From: a bacterium
GTDB lineage: Bacteria; Planctomycetota; Planctomycetia; Pirellulales; Pirellulaceae
DNA: 64,000 bases
Assembly (NCBI GenBank): GCA_016124445.1
Contig: WGNR01000010.1
Location: forward strand, 1-64,000
Reading direction: 5' to 3'
Positions 33,810-43,071 of this stretch are shown here, piece by piece. The translations under genes were made by a program, and so were the position numbers. A model generated the notes under the pieces. That model did not search any database and was not told the origin of the DNA. It worked only from the letters and a program-made list of their open reading frames with translations. Position 1 is the first letter of the stretch. Every line of letters starts with the position of its first letter.

Positions 33810-34856
33810 ATGGACCTGCTTCACGATTCAACGAGCATGATTTTCACGGCACCGCTGTTGGCCCAACAGACGGCTTTCTTGCTCGATGGAGCGACCGGAA
33901 TCTTGCTCGGCGTCGTGATCAGCTGTCTGCTCATTGCGACTGGTGCCGGTCAGATCTTGCGGCGGCAGCCAGATTCCAGCGTGAACCCGGCCATCGTTCA
34001 GGCCTTCATTCGACGCGTGCGTGCCTGGTGGCTGATGACGGCGATCCTGGCCGTCACGTTCATGATTCCCTCGCCGGTGGCCACGGTGATCCTGTTCTTC
34101 CTGATCTCGTTCTGGGCTCTCCGCGAGTTCATCACGCTCACGCCAACACGACTGGGAGACCACCGGACACTGTTCTGGGTCTTCTTTATCCTCACGCCGG
34201 CGCAGTACGTTTTGGTGGCAATGGGGCAATCGCAGTACGAACTGTTCAGCATTTTGATTCCGGTCTACGGCTTTCTGTTCATCGCGGCCCGCATCGCCGT
34301 GGCAGGCGACTTCAAGCGATTTCTCGAGCGAATCGCCAAGATCCAGGCCGGCCTCTACATCTGCGTCTACGCTTTGAGCTATGCTCCGGCACTTCTGTAC
34401 CTGAAAGATTGGACTGATCCGGAATACTCGCAGCGAAGCACAGCTGGTCTGCTGTTTTACTTCCTGCTGATCGCTCAGCTTAGCGATCTATTGCAGTTCG
34501 TTTGCAGCCGACTGCTGGGCAAGAATGTAATTGCCCCCAACATCAACGCCAGCCGAACCTGGGAAGGCTTCTTCGCCGGAACTGGCGTCACGGCCGTGGT
34601 CGGAGCCACGCTCAGCCTGACCGGAGCAACCCCGTTCAATCCCTGGCAAAGCGCTGTGATGTCGATCGTCATCGCCGTCATGGGAGCCGCCGGAGCGATG
34701 GCTATGAGCGCCATCAAACGAGACCGTGGCGTCCAAGACTACGGCACCCTGGTCGAAGGCCATGCCGGCGTCCTGGACCGCATCGACGCCATCTGCTTCG
34801 CCGCCCCGGTCTTCTTCCACCTGACCCGCTACTACTTCACCACCCTAGGCAGCTAG
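33810..34856 (+). CDS. cdsA: Phosphatidate cytidylyltransferase
   Basis: The 348-aa membrane protein has about eight helices and the CdsA signature at the C-terminus: AIKRDRGVQDYGTLVEGHAG followed by VLDRIDAICFAAP. It converts phosphatidic acid and CTP to CDP-diacylglycerol. An N-terminal extra helix (about 28-46) is typical of CdsA variants paired with plsC. ATG 33810 was kept; MIFTAPLL at 33840 is possible. It follows plsC directly and ends about 100 bases before tRNA-Ser. Confidence 0.9.
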   Translation: MDLLHDSTSMIFTAPLLAQQTAFLLDGATGILLGVVISCLLIATGAGQILRRQPDSSVNPAIVQAFIRRVRAWWLMTAILAVTFMIPSPVATVILFFLISFWALREFITLTPTRLGDHRTLFWVFFILTPAQYVLVAMGQSQYELFSILIPVYGFLFIAARIAVAGDFKRFLERIAKIQAGLYICVYALSYAPALLYLKDWTDPEYSQRSTAGLLFYFLLIAQLSDLLQFVCSRLLGKNVIAPNINASRTWEGFFAGTGVTAVVGATLSLTGATPFNPWQSAVMSIVIAVMGAAGAMAMSAIKRDRGVQDYGTLVEGHAGVLDRIDAICFAAPVFFHLTRYYFTTLGS

Positions 34857-34962
34857 CGTGAACCAGACGAAGGGGGAATTGTCTTAAATTCATGCCCCTA
34901 GGTGGACAAACTCCCGGTTGATCAGAACGCAAGAGTCGATAAACTGGAGAGTTCCCAAGCCA

Positions 34963-35045
34963 GGAGGATACGCGAACTGGCTAGCAGCTTGACTCGAAAT
35001 CAAGTGCCGGGTAACCGGTTGAGGGTTCGAATCCCTTGTCCTCCG
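34963..35045 (+). tRNA. tRNA-Ser (CGA anticodon)
   Basis: The 83-base class II tRNA has acceptor arms GGAGGAT (34963-34969) and GTCCTCC (35038-35044) with discriminator G. The anticodon stem CTTGA/TCAAG encloses the loop CTCGAAA (anticodon CGA). A long variable arm (GCCGGGTAACCGG) and T loop GGTTCGAATCC complete it. CCA is not encoded. The codon read is UCG. Confidence 0.96.
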
Positions 35046-35067
35046 CTCAATGGCAATATTCGAACAG

Positions 35068-35102
35068 AAAAGGACTTACGTCGATTTGGCGTTTGTCCTT
35101 TT
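35068..35102 (+). terminator. Terminator of tRNA-Ser
   Basis: AAAAGGAC (35068-35075) pairs with GTCCTTTT (35095-35102) about 22 bases after the tRNA. The T's close the stem, and GCTGTTTC follows. Confidence 0.7.
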
Positions 35103-35122
35103 GCTGTTTCTTGGGGGCATTT

Positions 35123-35253
35123 CTAGGCCCTGGAGGGTTTGGCGGTTGGCAGGAGGCAGACCAGGGTGATTACCATTGCGGTGAAGACCATGATGGCTCC
35201 GCCGTTGGTCGCGGCGCTGATTTTTCCGGCTAGGACTTGGGCGTCGTTTCATT
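35123..35253 (-). pseudogene. 3' remnant of a membrane-protein gene
   Basis: On the minus strand a frame of about 42 residues ends at a stop at 35123-35125. It reads VLAGKISAATNGGAIMVFTA followed by MVITLVCLLPTAKP, a last transmembrane helix and tail as at the C-terminus of a transporter. A stop lies immediately upstream and no start or ribosome binding site is present. The parent family cannot be named. Confidence 0.4.
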
Positions 35254-35281
35254 GCGGGAAATCTGCCGAGGAGAACACGAC

Positions 35282-35587
35282 CACGACGTCAATGCCTATC
35301 TCAATATGCTTACACATGATGGCACGTTGCCGATTGTGGGCGCGAATGAAAATCCGATGCAGGTGTTGAGGTTTTCTTTGTTGACGGGCCGCCGCAATCT
35401 GGCTGGCTCGAATATCGGCGGACTAGCGGAAACGCAGGAGATGCTTGACTTCTGCGGCGAAAACAACATTACGGCCGATGTGGAAGTCATCCCGATTCAA
35501 AAGGCCAACGAGGCATACGAGCGTCTTTTGAAATCGGACGTGAAGTACCGTTTTTGCATCGACATGGCTTCGCTGAAGAACGAGTGA
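35282..35587 (+). pseudogene. 3' remnant of a zinc-type alcohol dehydrogenase gene
   Basis: The frame encodes about 100 C-terminal residues of a medium-chain alcohol dehydrogenase (YahK/AdhA-like): DVNAYLNMLTHDGTLPIVGA, LTGRRNLAGSNIGGLAETQE, ITADVEVIPIQKANEAYERL and KYRFCIDMASL at the end. The catalytic zinc domain and most of the Rossmann fold are absent. The upstream codons in the open frame (MGVVSLREICRGE) do not match the family. It is a truncated relic. Confidence 0.75.
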
Positions 35588-35666
35588 TTCGCTTCCTAAA
35601 AGCTTCGAAGTTTCTCTCCAGAATCTCCTGGAGAGAAACTTCTCGCAAATCCTTGGTCCATGAGGC

Positions 35667-36587
35667 TTAGGAAAGGATCTGTTGCTCGTGCGACCAGCGG
35701 CCGTTGGGATAGATTTTGAATTCCATCCAAGAGGCTTGAAAGCCAAGATAGGTTCCGCTGCCCCACCAGTCGCCGCTGACGGCACCACCGCAGATATACG
35801 TCGTCCGGTCGACTTCGACGCGGTCGATCGTGTGCATGTGCCCGCTCAGGCAAAGCTTGACGTGCGGGTTCTTTTGAAAGAGTTCGCGGAAGCGAATCAG
35901 GTGCTGTACCGACCAGCCGGATGGGATGTTGTACCCTTTGCCGGCACCACGGTCGGTTGATGGTTCAAAAAAGTGCGTTGCCGAGAAGAGTGGGGCGTGC
36001 GTTACAATGCAGGTCGGCTGCTTGTGCTGCGTTAACTCTTCTTCCAACCACTTCCACTGAGCCTCGTCCAGTTCACAGCCGGAACGCTGAAAAGTGTCCA
36101 GCAGGTAGAACGACCATCCGCCTTGTTCTTTTCGGAAATATCGCGACGGCATCTTGTATGTTTCGATGGCACGCTGCTTCTCGCCGTATGCATCAGGATT
36201 ATCCGCATCGTGATCGGCGTGATGAATGTCATGATTGCCGATGACCGTCATCATCGGCGTGCTCAGGCGATCCATGACGGCGGATTGCCAGGCTTTAAAC
36301 AAGGCCGCGGTCTTTTGTTCCGTCTGACCGCCGGCGACGTCGAAGACGTTGTCTCCGCCAAAGAGGATCAAATCAGGCGCTTCCGGGCGGGCCTGGATCG
36401 AATCGATCAACTTCTTCACCGAATCGATCACTTCGGGCCGATCGTCGCGGATGTGGACATCGGTCAGAAAGGCAAACGTATAAGGCTTCTCTTCAGAGGC
36501 TGATTCAGCTGCCGAAGCATACTGAGCAGACAGCGCGACTCCGCCTCCGAGTAACGTTTGCAGAAATGATCGTCGTAAAAGTGACAT
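35667..36587 (-). CDS. Tat-type secreted metallophosphoesterase
   Basis: The 306-aa product starts at ATG 36587, seven bases after GGGAG. It opens with a twin-arginine signal, RRSFLQTLLGGGVALSA. The calcineurin-like fold is complete: FLTDVHI, FGGDNVFD, GNHDIH, THAPLFS and SGHMHTID supply the two-metal centre. It probably hydrolyses a phosphoester outside the cytoplasm. It lies downstream of the lipoprotein and DUF1559 genes on the same strand (44-base gap) and may be co-transcribed with them. Confidence 0.9.
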   Translation of the reverse strand: MSLLRRSFLQTLLGGGVALSAQYASAAESASEEKPYTFAFLTDVHIRDDRPEVIDSVKKLIDSIQARPEAPDLILFGGDNVFDVAGGQTEQKTAALFKAWQSAVMDRLSTPMMTVIGNHDIHHADHDADNPDAYGEKQRAIETYKMPSRYFRKEQGGWSFYLLDTFQRSGCELDEAQWKWLEEELTQHKQPTCIVTHAPLFSATHFFEPSTDRGAGKGYNIPSGWSVQHLIRFRELFQKNPHVKLCLSGHMHTIDRVEVDRTTYICGGAVSGDWWGSGTYLGFQASWMEFKIYPNGRWSHEQQILS

Positions 36588-36631
36588 GGCTTTTCTCCCA
36601 ATCAACAAGCTGGTAGGTACTCGAAGGATTC

Positions 36632-37060
36632 TTAGGGCTTCAAATCGATTTCGAGCGGCTTTCCTGCTTCGATTTCGAGATTCAACCCAGACGTCTCGAT
36701 CTTGGAATACCGTTTCGGTACCTGGATCGCGGAAGGTCGCGCGCCCCGTGCCGGGTCGGCATCTCGCCTGGCTACTTGTTTGACCGGAGGCGGGACCTCG
36801 ATGGCAAACTGGAACGGACCTGGCTTCACCTCCGGAATGACGAATGTTCCATCCGGATTAATATTTACCGAAACGGCTTGTCCTTGCTCGTCTTGAAAGA
36901 TCATCGTTCCCTGATTCAACGGTTTGCCGGCGATCGCGATCTTGCCAGGCACGTCGATACGCGACGATCCCATCGGACCGCATCCCGCGGCGAGAAGCAG
37001 GACCAGAAAAACTGGAATCGCCCAGACACGATTGCGGGTTGAACGGTTTGAATTAGTCAA
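36632..37060 (-). CDS. Secreted lipoprotein, carboxypeptidase-regulatory-like
   Basis: The 142-aa product has a lipobox, [14 protein letters not shown] (lipidated Cys27). A small beta-sandwich domain follows: [36 protein letters not shown], and then a Pro/Arg-rich loop. Such proteins regularly accompany DUF1559 genes in planctomycetes and are thought to sit at the cell surface. TTG at 37060 is the start, nine bases after GGAGAGG, overlapping the end of the DUF1559 gene by eight bases. Confidence 0.75.
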   Translation of the reverse strand: MTNSNRSTRNRVWAIPVFLVLLLAAGCGPMGSSRIDVPGKIAIAGKPLNQGTMIFQDEQGQAVSVNINPDGTFVIPEVKPGPFQFAIEVPPPVKQVARRDADPARGARPSAIQVPKRYSKIETSGLNLEIEAGKPLEIDLKP

Positions 37061-37898
37061 GGGACACCACCTCTCCTTGATCGGGCGTGCAGAGCGACCA
37101 CCAGGTTGTGGCGTTGATGGTTGCCGCCAGATGCGAAACGCTTCCGTCTCCCATAGCGGTTAGAATGCCGCTGGAACGGGGCGACTGGGCCAACTTCGGA
37201 TTGCACGTTGCCGACGACATTCCGGATGACGGATTCACTTGAAACTTCGAGGCGGTGCCGGTTGTGTAGGCTGCGAAGATTGGATTCCATTCCTTCCAGC
37301 TGGGATCGCCATACGACCAGATGTTGTAGTAAAGCGTCGAGGTCTCGCATCGAGTGAATTTTTCGGCGTAGAAGATCGTGTTCGTCGTTCCATCGGTAAC
37401 CGAAGCAAGGTCCTTGGACTTGTCATCGTCGGAGTCGATGTGCCCTAGAGCCTGATAGTTGGCAGCGAAGCCCGTGACGCCGTATTCTCCCCAGCTTCCG
37501 TCAGTCAGAGTTGCCTGACCGCCATTGGTCCAGTCGGTGGGATTGGTGTACAGCGTTAGCGGCTTGCGATAGATCCCGTAGTAGTTGCCGTCCGCGACCG
37601 AGATATCTCGCAGAGCGTCTTGTTCGACGTAAGGCAAGATCAACATCAGTGCTGACCCGCGAGTGTATTTTTCACCAGAGGCAGTCACGATCGAAGGAGG
37701 AAGGTCTCCGAACGTATCGTGAAAATTGTGCGTACCCAACATGATCTGCTTCAGCTTGTTGGTTGCTTCCATTCGCCGAGCCGCATCTCGAGCTTGTTGG
37801 ACCGCTGGAAGCAGGAGTGCAATCAAGACCCCGATAATGGCAATCACCACGAGCAGTTCCACCAACGTGAATGCTCGACTTCTGCTGAGTTTCGACAT
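37053..37898 (-). CDS. DUF1559 pseudopilin-like protein
   Basis: The 281-aa protein has a type IV prepilin-type N-terminus, [20 protein letters not shown], cleaved before Phe in the family. A helix follows ([16 protein letters not shown]), then a globular DUF1559 domain ending [17 protein letters not shown], close to the family H-x-DG end motif. It is expected in a pseudopilus or cell-surface structure. ATG 37898 follows GGGAGA by seven bases. It is divergent from the XylR-type regulator, with three repeated motifs between. Confidence 0.92.
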   Translation of the reverse strand: MSKLSRSRAFTLVELLVVIAIIGVLIALLLPAVQQARDAARRMEATNKLKQIMLGTHNFHDTFGDLPPSIVTASGEKYTRGSALMLILPYVEQDALRDISVADGNYYGIYRKPLTLYTNPTDWTNGGQATLTDGSWGEYGVTGFAANYQALGHIDSDDDKSKDLASVTDGTTNTIFYAEKFTRCETSTLYYNIWSYGDPSWKEWNPIFAAYTTGTASKFQVNPSSGMSSATCNPKLAQSPRSSGILTAMGDGSVSHLAATINATTWWSLCTPDQGEVVSLD

Positions 37899-38047
37899 AC
37901 GAATCTCTCCCACCAAAGAATTCAATAAAGCCCCAAATGTTGCCGGAACACTCAAGTGGCGATCGCGATCGTTTGCGAACGCAACAGCCGCAGTGCCCAC
38001 ATGACGCGACTGATTTTTCTCAATGACGACTTGGGCCGCCACCGGTG

Positions 38048-38200
38048 TTTGCGCATCTTAGAAGACGATTTGCGCATGATAAAAAGGAGCCTAAATCAGG
38101 TTAAAATGCCGTTAAATTAAGGCGGTCCTGTCGAGACATCTTCACGCCAACCAGAATAAATGATTACCGTAAAATCTTTCTCTTGTGATGAATTGCGCAT
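38048..38200. promoter_or_regulatory. Direct-repeat operators for the XylR-type regulator
   Basis: TTTGCGCAT occurs at 38048-38056 and again at 38069-38077, exactly 21 bases (two helical turns) apart. A near copy, ATTGCGCAT, occurs at 38192-38200 beside the palindrome CGTTTAAACG (38201-38210). All lie in the 358-base region between the divergent DUF1559 operon and the regulator gene. Spacing by whole turns suits AraC-type domains. No other gene is present in this gap. Confidence 0.55.
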
Positions 38201-38256
38201 CGTTTAAACGGTAATTAAGCGGTTCAAATCGCCTCTACCTTGTTCGTACCACCTGA

Positions 38257-39408
38257 ATGAATAACGTCGTCGTACTCATCGAAACTTCGACCGGATGGGG
38301 ATCAGGGATGGTCCGAGGGATCGGTCGTTTTCTGGACGACATGGGCGAACCGTGGAACGTATTCCTCGAGCCTCGGGGGAAGTTCGAGCGGCTGCACATA
38401 CCTAGCGGTTGGGGCGCCGACGGGATCATCGCCCGGGTAAACTCCGCCGAGATTGCCAACGAGGTTCTGCAGTCGGGCTTGCCGTGTGTTAATGTGTCTT
38501 GGTACGAGTACGGCAAGGGGAAGCTCGCTCGCTGCACGCTCGACGAAGAAGAGAGCGGTCGATTGGCGGCGAAATACTTTTTGGAGAGGAAGTACACCAA
38601 CTTCGCCTACTGCGGTTCCCCTTGGCGGCCCAATTACGACGATTTGTTTGGCCGCGCCTACGCAGACTTCCTGGAGAATGCCGGATACGAATGCCATAAC
38701 TTTCCTTCGACCGGAATCGATCGCGGAAAGCGATGGCTCGATCAATTGCAAACGCTGAGCGATTGGCTGAAGTCGCTTCCCACTCCGTGTGCCATGCTGG
38801 CGATCGATTGTCAGACATCGAGGCAATTGATCGACGCAGCGAAATACGCTGAACTGGCCGTGCCGGAAACCATTGCGGTCCTTGCCGGCGAGTACGACGA
38901 GCTTGCCAGCGGGATCACACGCCCGAAACTTTCGATGTTAGACAATGCCGCCGAAGGTGTTGGTTATCGGGCAGCGAAACTGCTCGACCGCATCATGCGC
39001 GGCGAATGTGATCGCGATCAACTGGAAACTATTTCACCCACCAGTGTCATCACCGAACAATCGACCGACTGGACCGTGCTGCCTGATGATCGACTGGTGC
39101 GAGCACTGCAATTCCTGCGGGACAATTTCCATCGACCGATCCAGGTAGCCGATCTTGCTGAAAAAGCAGGTGTCTCGCGTCGACTGCTGGAGCAACTCTT
39201 TGATCGTTATCTCGATACGACACCGAGTCGACAGATAACGATCGAGAGAATTCGCGAAGCAAAACGCCTCTTGAGTCGTTCTTCGCTTTCCATTTCCGAT
39301 ATCGCTTCGCGCGCCGGATTCGATTCGACCGAAGTCATGGCCCGGTCGTTTCGGCGGGAGGTCAAGATGTCTCCCTCAGAATATCGCCGCGCCCGCAAGA
39401 ATTCGTGA
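38257..39408 (+). CDS. XylR-type transcriptional regulator (LacI-like sensor plus AraC HTH)
   Basis: The 383-aa protein joins a periplasmic-binding/LacI-type sensor domain (about 1-270; VVVLIETSTGWGSGMVRGIG at the start, CAMLAIDC, IAVLAGEYDE) to an AraC-type double HTH (about 283-383; VADLAEKAGVSRRLLEQLF and SISDIASRAGFDSTEVMARS). The family responds to sugars such as xylose; the ligand here is unknown. ATG 38257. Its stop overlaps the GTG of the DUF5690 transporter in GTGA, so sensor and transporter are coupled. Confidence 0.92.
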   Translation: MNNVVVLIETSTGWGSGMVRGIGRFLDDMGEPWNVFLEPRGKFERLHIPSGWGADGIIARVNSAEIANEVLQSGLPCVNVSWYEYGKGKLARCTLDEEESGRLAAKYFLERKYTNFAYCGSPWRPNYDDLFGRAYADFLENAGYECHNFPSTGIDRGKRWLDQLQTLSDWLKSLPTPCAMLAIDCQTSRQLIDAAKYAELAVPETIAVLAGEYDELASGITRPKLSMLDNAAEGVGYRAAKLLDRIMRGECDRDQLETISPTSVITEQSTDWTVLPDDRLVRALQFLRDNFHRPIQVADLAEKAGVSRRLLEQLFDRYLDTTPSRQITIERIREAKRLLSRSSLSISDIASRAGFDSTEVMARSFRREVKMSPSEYRRARKNS

Positions 39409-40724
39409 ACACATTGTTCAAGCAACATTTCCTCCGAGAACGACTTGCCAACGCCGCCCCGATTTGGAGCGTTCTGTTCGCTTCGGTGATGTCGTTCTCG
39501 GTTTATTTCTGCATGTATGCGTTTCGTAAGCCGTTGGCCGTAGCGACCTATGCCGGCTACACGTTTGGCGATACCGGCATCGAGCTCAAGACGGCGATTG
39601 TTATCAGCCAATTGATTGGCTACGTGGTCTCGAAGTATGTCGGCGTCAAGTTTTGTTCGCAGATCGAGCGATCTCGGTTATGGATCGCTACGGTCTTATT
39701 GATTGTCTTTTCAGAAGTCGCTCTTCTGGCTTTTGCGGTAGTTCCTCCACAATGGAAAGTGGTGGCCATCTTTTTCAATGGATTGCCGCTGGGAATGGTC
39801 TGGGGATTGGCCATGCGCTACCTGGAAGGCCGCCGGGCAACAGAGTTCCTGGTTGCGACGCTCAGTTGTTCCTATATCTTTGCTACTGGCCTGGTCAAGG
39901 ATGTGGGGCAATGGCTGCTGGACTACTGGACGGTCGATCCATTCTGGATGCCGTTTTGCGTGGGCATCGTGTTCCTGTTGCCGTTTCTCTTGTCGGCATG
40001 GTTGTTGGATATGGTTCCGCCTCCAGATGTCGACGACGTCCAAGAGCGATCGGAACGAACCGCCATGAATGCGAAAGAGCAATGGGCATTCCTGGCTCAT
40101 TTTTCCTTCGGGATGATTCTGTTGACGGTCATTTATGTTTTCCTGACGGCGCTACGGGACTTTCGCGACAACTTCGCCGTCGAAATGCTCAAAGAACTCA
40201 ACCTGGCTAAGGTTCCTGGCATTTTTACCACGATCGAATCGGTCGGCGCGATCGTGATTACGTTAACGCTCGGTGGACTAAGTTTGTTTCGGCAGAATCG
40301 ACACGCGCTCTTCGCGACGTTTGCCATCATGTTAACAGGCACCGTCGTGCTGGGTGGCTCGACGTTCGCATTTCAATTTGGATGGATGAACGGACTTACC
40401 TGGATGATTTTGGTGGGACTGGGAGCGTACCTGGCCTACGTTCCGTACACGGTGCTTTTCGATCGTGTCTTTGCCCTGACTCGCGCCACCGGCACCTCGG
40501 TGTTCGCGATCTACCTGATCGATTCGTTTGGTTATACCGGATCAGCGGCGATGCAGATTTATCGAGACATGGGGCATGCCGACCGCAGTCGTCTAAGCTT
40601 CTTTATCGATTTTTCGCTGCTTGTTTCGGCGATTGGTTTTGTGGCCCTGTTGATCAGTGCGATTGGTTTCATTCGAGAAGAACGGCGGGCCGTTGCGGCT
40701 ATGCCCATCGCTGAAGATGCCTAG
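39405..40724 (+). CDS. DUF5690 / MFS-like membrane transporter
   Basis: The 439-aa protein has about 12 hydrophobic helices and begins RLANAAPIWSVLFASVMSFS, then YFCMYAFRKPLAVATYAGY, the characteristic first helix of DUF5690 proteins. A polar loop of about 30 residues (VDDVQERSERTAMNAKE) separates two six-helix halves, as in major facilitators. It probably carries the ligand sensed by the upstream regulator, by inference from the four-base gene overlap. Start is GTG at 39405. Confidence 0.85.
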   Translation: MNTLFKQHFLRERLANAAPIWSVLFASVMSFSVYFCMYAFRKPLAVATYAGYTFGDTGIELKTAIVISQLIGYVVSKYVGVKFCSQIERSRLWIATVLLIVFSEVALLAFAVVPPQWKVVAIFFNGLPLGMVWGLAMRYLEGRRATEFLVATLSCSYIFATGLVKDVGQWLLDYWTVDPFWMPFCVGIVFLLPFLLSAWLLDMVPPPDVDDVQERSERTAMNAKEQWAFLAHFSFGMILLTVIYVFLTALRDFRDNFAVEMLKELNLAKVPGIFTTIESVGAIVITLTLGGLSLFRQNRHALFATFAIMLTGTVVLGGSTFAFQFGWMNGLTWMILVGLGAYLAYVPYTVLFDRVFALTRATGTSVFAIYLIDSFGYTGSAAMQIYRDMGHADRSRLSFFIDFSLLVSAIGFVALLISAIGFIREERRAVAAMPIAEDA

Positions 40725-40741
40725 CCGCTGCTGGCAATTAG

Positions 40742-40784
40742 AAAAGCTCGCGACTTCAAGCATTCCCGAGAATCGCGAGCTTTT
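40742..40784. terminator. Bidirectional terminator
   Basis: AAAAGCTCGCGA (40742-40753) pairs perfectly with TCGCGAGCTTTT (40773-40784). It lies between the convergent DUF5690 gene and the lipoprotein gene at 40835 and can serve both. Confidence 0.85.
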
Positions 40785-40834
40785 GTGGTTGGTCAATGGA
40801 AGATTGAAGTCTCGACCTGGGGGATGAACCAGGG

Positions 40835-41281
40835 TTACCGCGACTTGGCGGGCTTCTTCAGCTCGAAGTTGATTTCGTTTTTGCCAGGTACGATCTCGAC
40901 TTCGCTTGGTTCGATTTCAAGGCCCAAGAAGGGACTTGGTTTCGAGCCGGCATTCTCTCGCGTATCCGCAGGCAGCGGAGCACTGTAGCGAATCTGCTTT
41001 CGACCGGGCACGACACCATCGCTGCTGGCATAAGTTCCCGCCTGGTACGTACCATCTTCGGTAATCGTTGCCGCGGCCGGTTTGCCCATCATTTCCGTGT
41101 CGTTGCCGGCGATCGGAATGAAATCGATCGTGCCCTCAAAAACGGGTTTCCCATCGTAGGTCACCGTGCCGTGAACCGGCGACGTGGAGAATTCACCTTG
41201 CGAGTTACAGCCGGACAATACGGCCGCGATCAGCAAGACCAGAACTATCTGAATATGGCGATACACTTGACAAACATCCAA
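40835..41281 (-). CDS. Secreted lipoprotein
   Basis: The 148-aa product has a lipobox in LVLLIAAVLSGCNSQG (Cys25) and one small beta-sandwich domain: VHGTVTYDGKPVFEGTIDFI, ITEDGTYQAGTYASSDGVVP, and a C-terminal VEIVPGKNEINFELKK. This is the usual companion of DUF1559 genes in planctomycetes. It lies 140 bases after such a gene on the same strand. The N-terminal start is uncertain since no ribosome binding site is clear. Confidence 0.78.
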   Translation of the reverse strand: MDVCQVYRHIQIVLVLLIAAVLSGCNSQGEFSTSPVHGTVTYDGKPVFEGTIDFIPIAGNDTEMMGKPAAATITEDGTYQAGTYASSDGVVPGRKQIRYSAPLPADTRENAGSKPSPFLGLEIEPSEVEIVPGKNEINFELKKPAKSR

Positions 41282-41421
41282 TTGGAAAGATTAAGGAATC
41301 AATGAAATGAAACGGCTTCCTGTTCGTTGAACGCATCCTGATGCGCCAGCTGGCAACACAACAAGTTGGGTTGCCAGCTTTGATTACCGATGACGATTGA
41401 TTCGCCGATAGAGAACGAGGC

Positions 41422-42486
41422 CTAGAAGGAGGCAACGTTTCCGTCGTTTCGGCCAGCGAGGTAGCTGTAGATGTTCGTGTTCATGTTCTCGCTCAAAAAC
41501 GAAACGGAACCATCGCAAAACACGAATTGTGCTCCACCTGGATGCTGACTGCCGAAGCTTTGATCCGAGGCGTCACCCACACGGCGATTGATATAGAACT
41601 GGCTGTTTGCCATTCGCAGCACGCCACCGAGCCGCCGCATCGCACAGCAGAAGCCGTTGGCACCTGCCCAGATCGGAAAACGCGTGTCGGAAACGTTGGA
41701 CGTAGTCACGTGCTGAGAAACAGTCACTTCGCCGATCGCGATAGTGTTGCTCGTGCCATCCGTAATATCGGCGAATCGCCGCATCCAGGATTCGGTGTTG
41801 TTTCCGTCGGCACAAAACACACCGTTCATCGAACTGCCCCAATAGTTTCTGCCCAACGAGCCCGGCGACTGGCCACCTTCAACCGCGGTGTTCCAAGAGA
41901 ATGCATTGGGCATGTTAGGCGCCGACCCGCCATAGTTCGAGCCCATGCAGCCGAGGTAGTTGCTTTTGGCGAATCCCTGATCTTCTTTTTCAGGCAGAAC
42001 ATCGCTAGGGCAAATGAACGCGGAAAGCACGACAGTCGCGCCTCCCTGGCCTGAGATGGCACTACCGGTATTGGCATTCACGACGGCAGTCGGATTGGTC
42101 GAACTGGTGGTGCTGTCGTAGGTATCGACATTGATATGGGTTCCCGACTTGTAAACCAGATAAGCCGGAGGCGAACTGGAGGACATGCGAGTGGTCATGT
42201 TTGAGTACAGGTTGTCCTGTTCGATGTAAGGCAAAAGGTAAACGCCCCAGCCCCAGTTGTTCATGTCGTCGTCGGTCACACCAACGGGGAAGGCGTTGTA
42301 GGTATCGTGGAAGTTATGCATTGCCAGGCCGAGTTGCTTCAGGTTGTTCGAGCAACTCATCCGGCGGGCCGCTTCGCGCGCTTGTTGAACGGCCGGTAAC
42401 AGCAAAGCGATCAGGACACCGATGATGGCGATCACCACCAAGAGTTCGACAAGCGTAAAACCAGCGTGATTTTTCCGCAAATTCAT
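41422..42486 (-). CDS. DUF1559 pseudopilin-like protein
   Basis: The 354-aa protein begins [20 protein letters not shown], continues with [17 protein letters not shown] and carries [20 protein letters not shown], all DUF1559 hallmarks. The C-terminus has [20 protein letters not shown], the H-X9-DG motif. It is 73 residues longer than the other DUF1559 protein here. ATG 42486. The 3' partner is the lipoprotein at 40835. The 346 bases upstream to 42832 contain only a terminator. Confidence 0.93.
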   Translation of the reverse strand: MNLRKNHAGFTLVELLVVIAIIGVLIALLLPAVQQAREAARRMSCSNNLKQLGLAMHNFHDTYNAFPVGVTDDDMNNWGWGVYLLPYIEQDNLYSNMTTRMSSSSPPAYLVYKSGTHINVDTYDSTTSSTNPTAVVNANTGSAISGQGGATVVLSAFICPSDVLPEKEDQGFAKSNYLGCMGSNYGGSAPNMPNAFSWNTAVEGGQSPGSLGRNYWGSSMNGVFCADGNNTESWMRRFADITDGTSNTIAIGEVTVSQHVTTSNVSDTRFPIWAGANGFCCAMRRLGGVLRMANSQFYINRRVGDASDQSFGSQHPGGAQFVFCDGSVSFLSENMNTNIYSYLAGRNDGNVASF

Positions 42487-42738
42487 GGAAAGTAACCTAA
42501 AAAACGGAACAAAGAATTAGACAAAAATGACATTCGTGAACTCATTCTAGGACCGCTAACTTCGGAGGCTCAACCAACTTTCGGGCATTTGGCGCAAACG
42601 AAAAACGCGGGGATGACAAAATGCAAATGGGCTGAATCCAATAGCAAATTCTCCAGCATACATGGCCTGTAATGACGGAGATCTTCCGTGCCATTCGGGT
42701 TGCCGTTCCCCACGAAACAGGTGGTTTGCAAGCACAAA

Positions 42739-42770
42739 AAAGGACCCTGACCAAATGGCCTGGGTCCTTT
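42739..42770 (-). terminator. Terminator of the ABC-exporter operon
   Basis: AAAGGACCC (42739-42747) pairs with GGGTCCTTT (42762-42770). On the minus strand the stem runs into six T's. It lies 63 bases past the stop of the 42833-43045 gene. Confidence 0.85.
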
Positions 42771-42832
42771 TAAGATCGAATGCGTGCGTCTTGCCTGTCG
42801 AGCCGATCAGATTGTTGTTTTGAAGAAAAGGC

Positions 42833-43045
42833 CTAGTCGAATTTGTCGGTCGAACTCGAACGTTCGTACAGCGAACTGAAAATCCAGCCGACACCCAGGC
42901 CGACGGTTCCGGAGATAATCAGGTTGACCAGGTGAGGGATGCCATCGAACACCGTCTTGAGAACCATGAAGGTGACTACCAGGCCAGCGATCAAGCCTGC
43001 GTAGAAGATTAAGTCGGCGACCGTATATCCGGGACCTTTAACCAT
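42833..43045 (-). CDS. Small two-helix membrane protein
   Basis: The 70-aa protein has two hydrophobic helices (LIFYAGLIAGLVVTFMVLKT and LVNLIISGTVGLGVGWIFSS), a short polar loop and a charged tail (ERSSSTDKFD). A strong GGAGGAG lies eight bases before ATG 43045. It follows the 43072-43926 gene by 26 bases and closes the ABC-exporter operon. No known family is recognised. Confidence 0.7.
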   Translation of the reverse strand: MVKGPGYTVADLIFYAGLIAGLVVTFMVLKTVFDGIPHLVNLIISGTVGLGVGWIFSSLYERSSSTDKFD

Positions 43046-43071
43046 TATGGAAACTCCTCCTGGAGGGTTTG

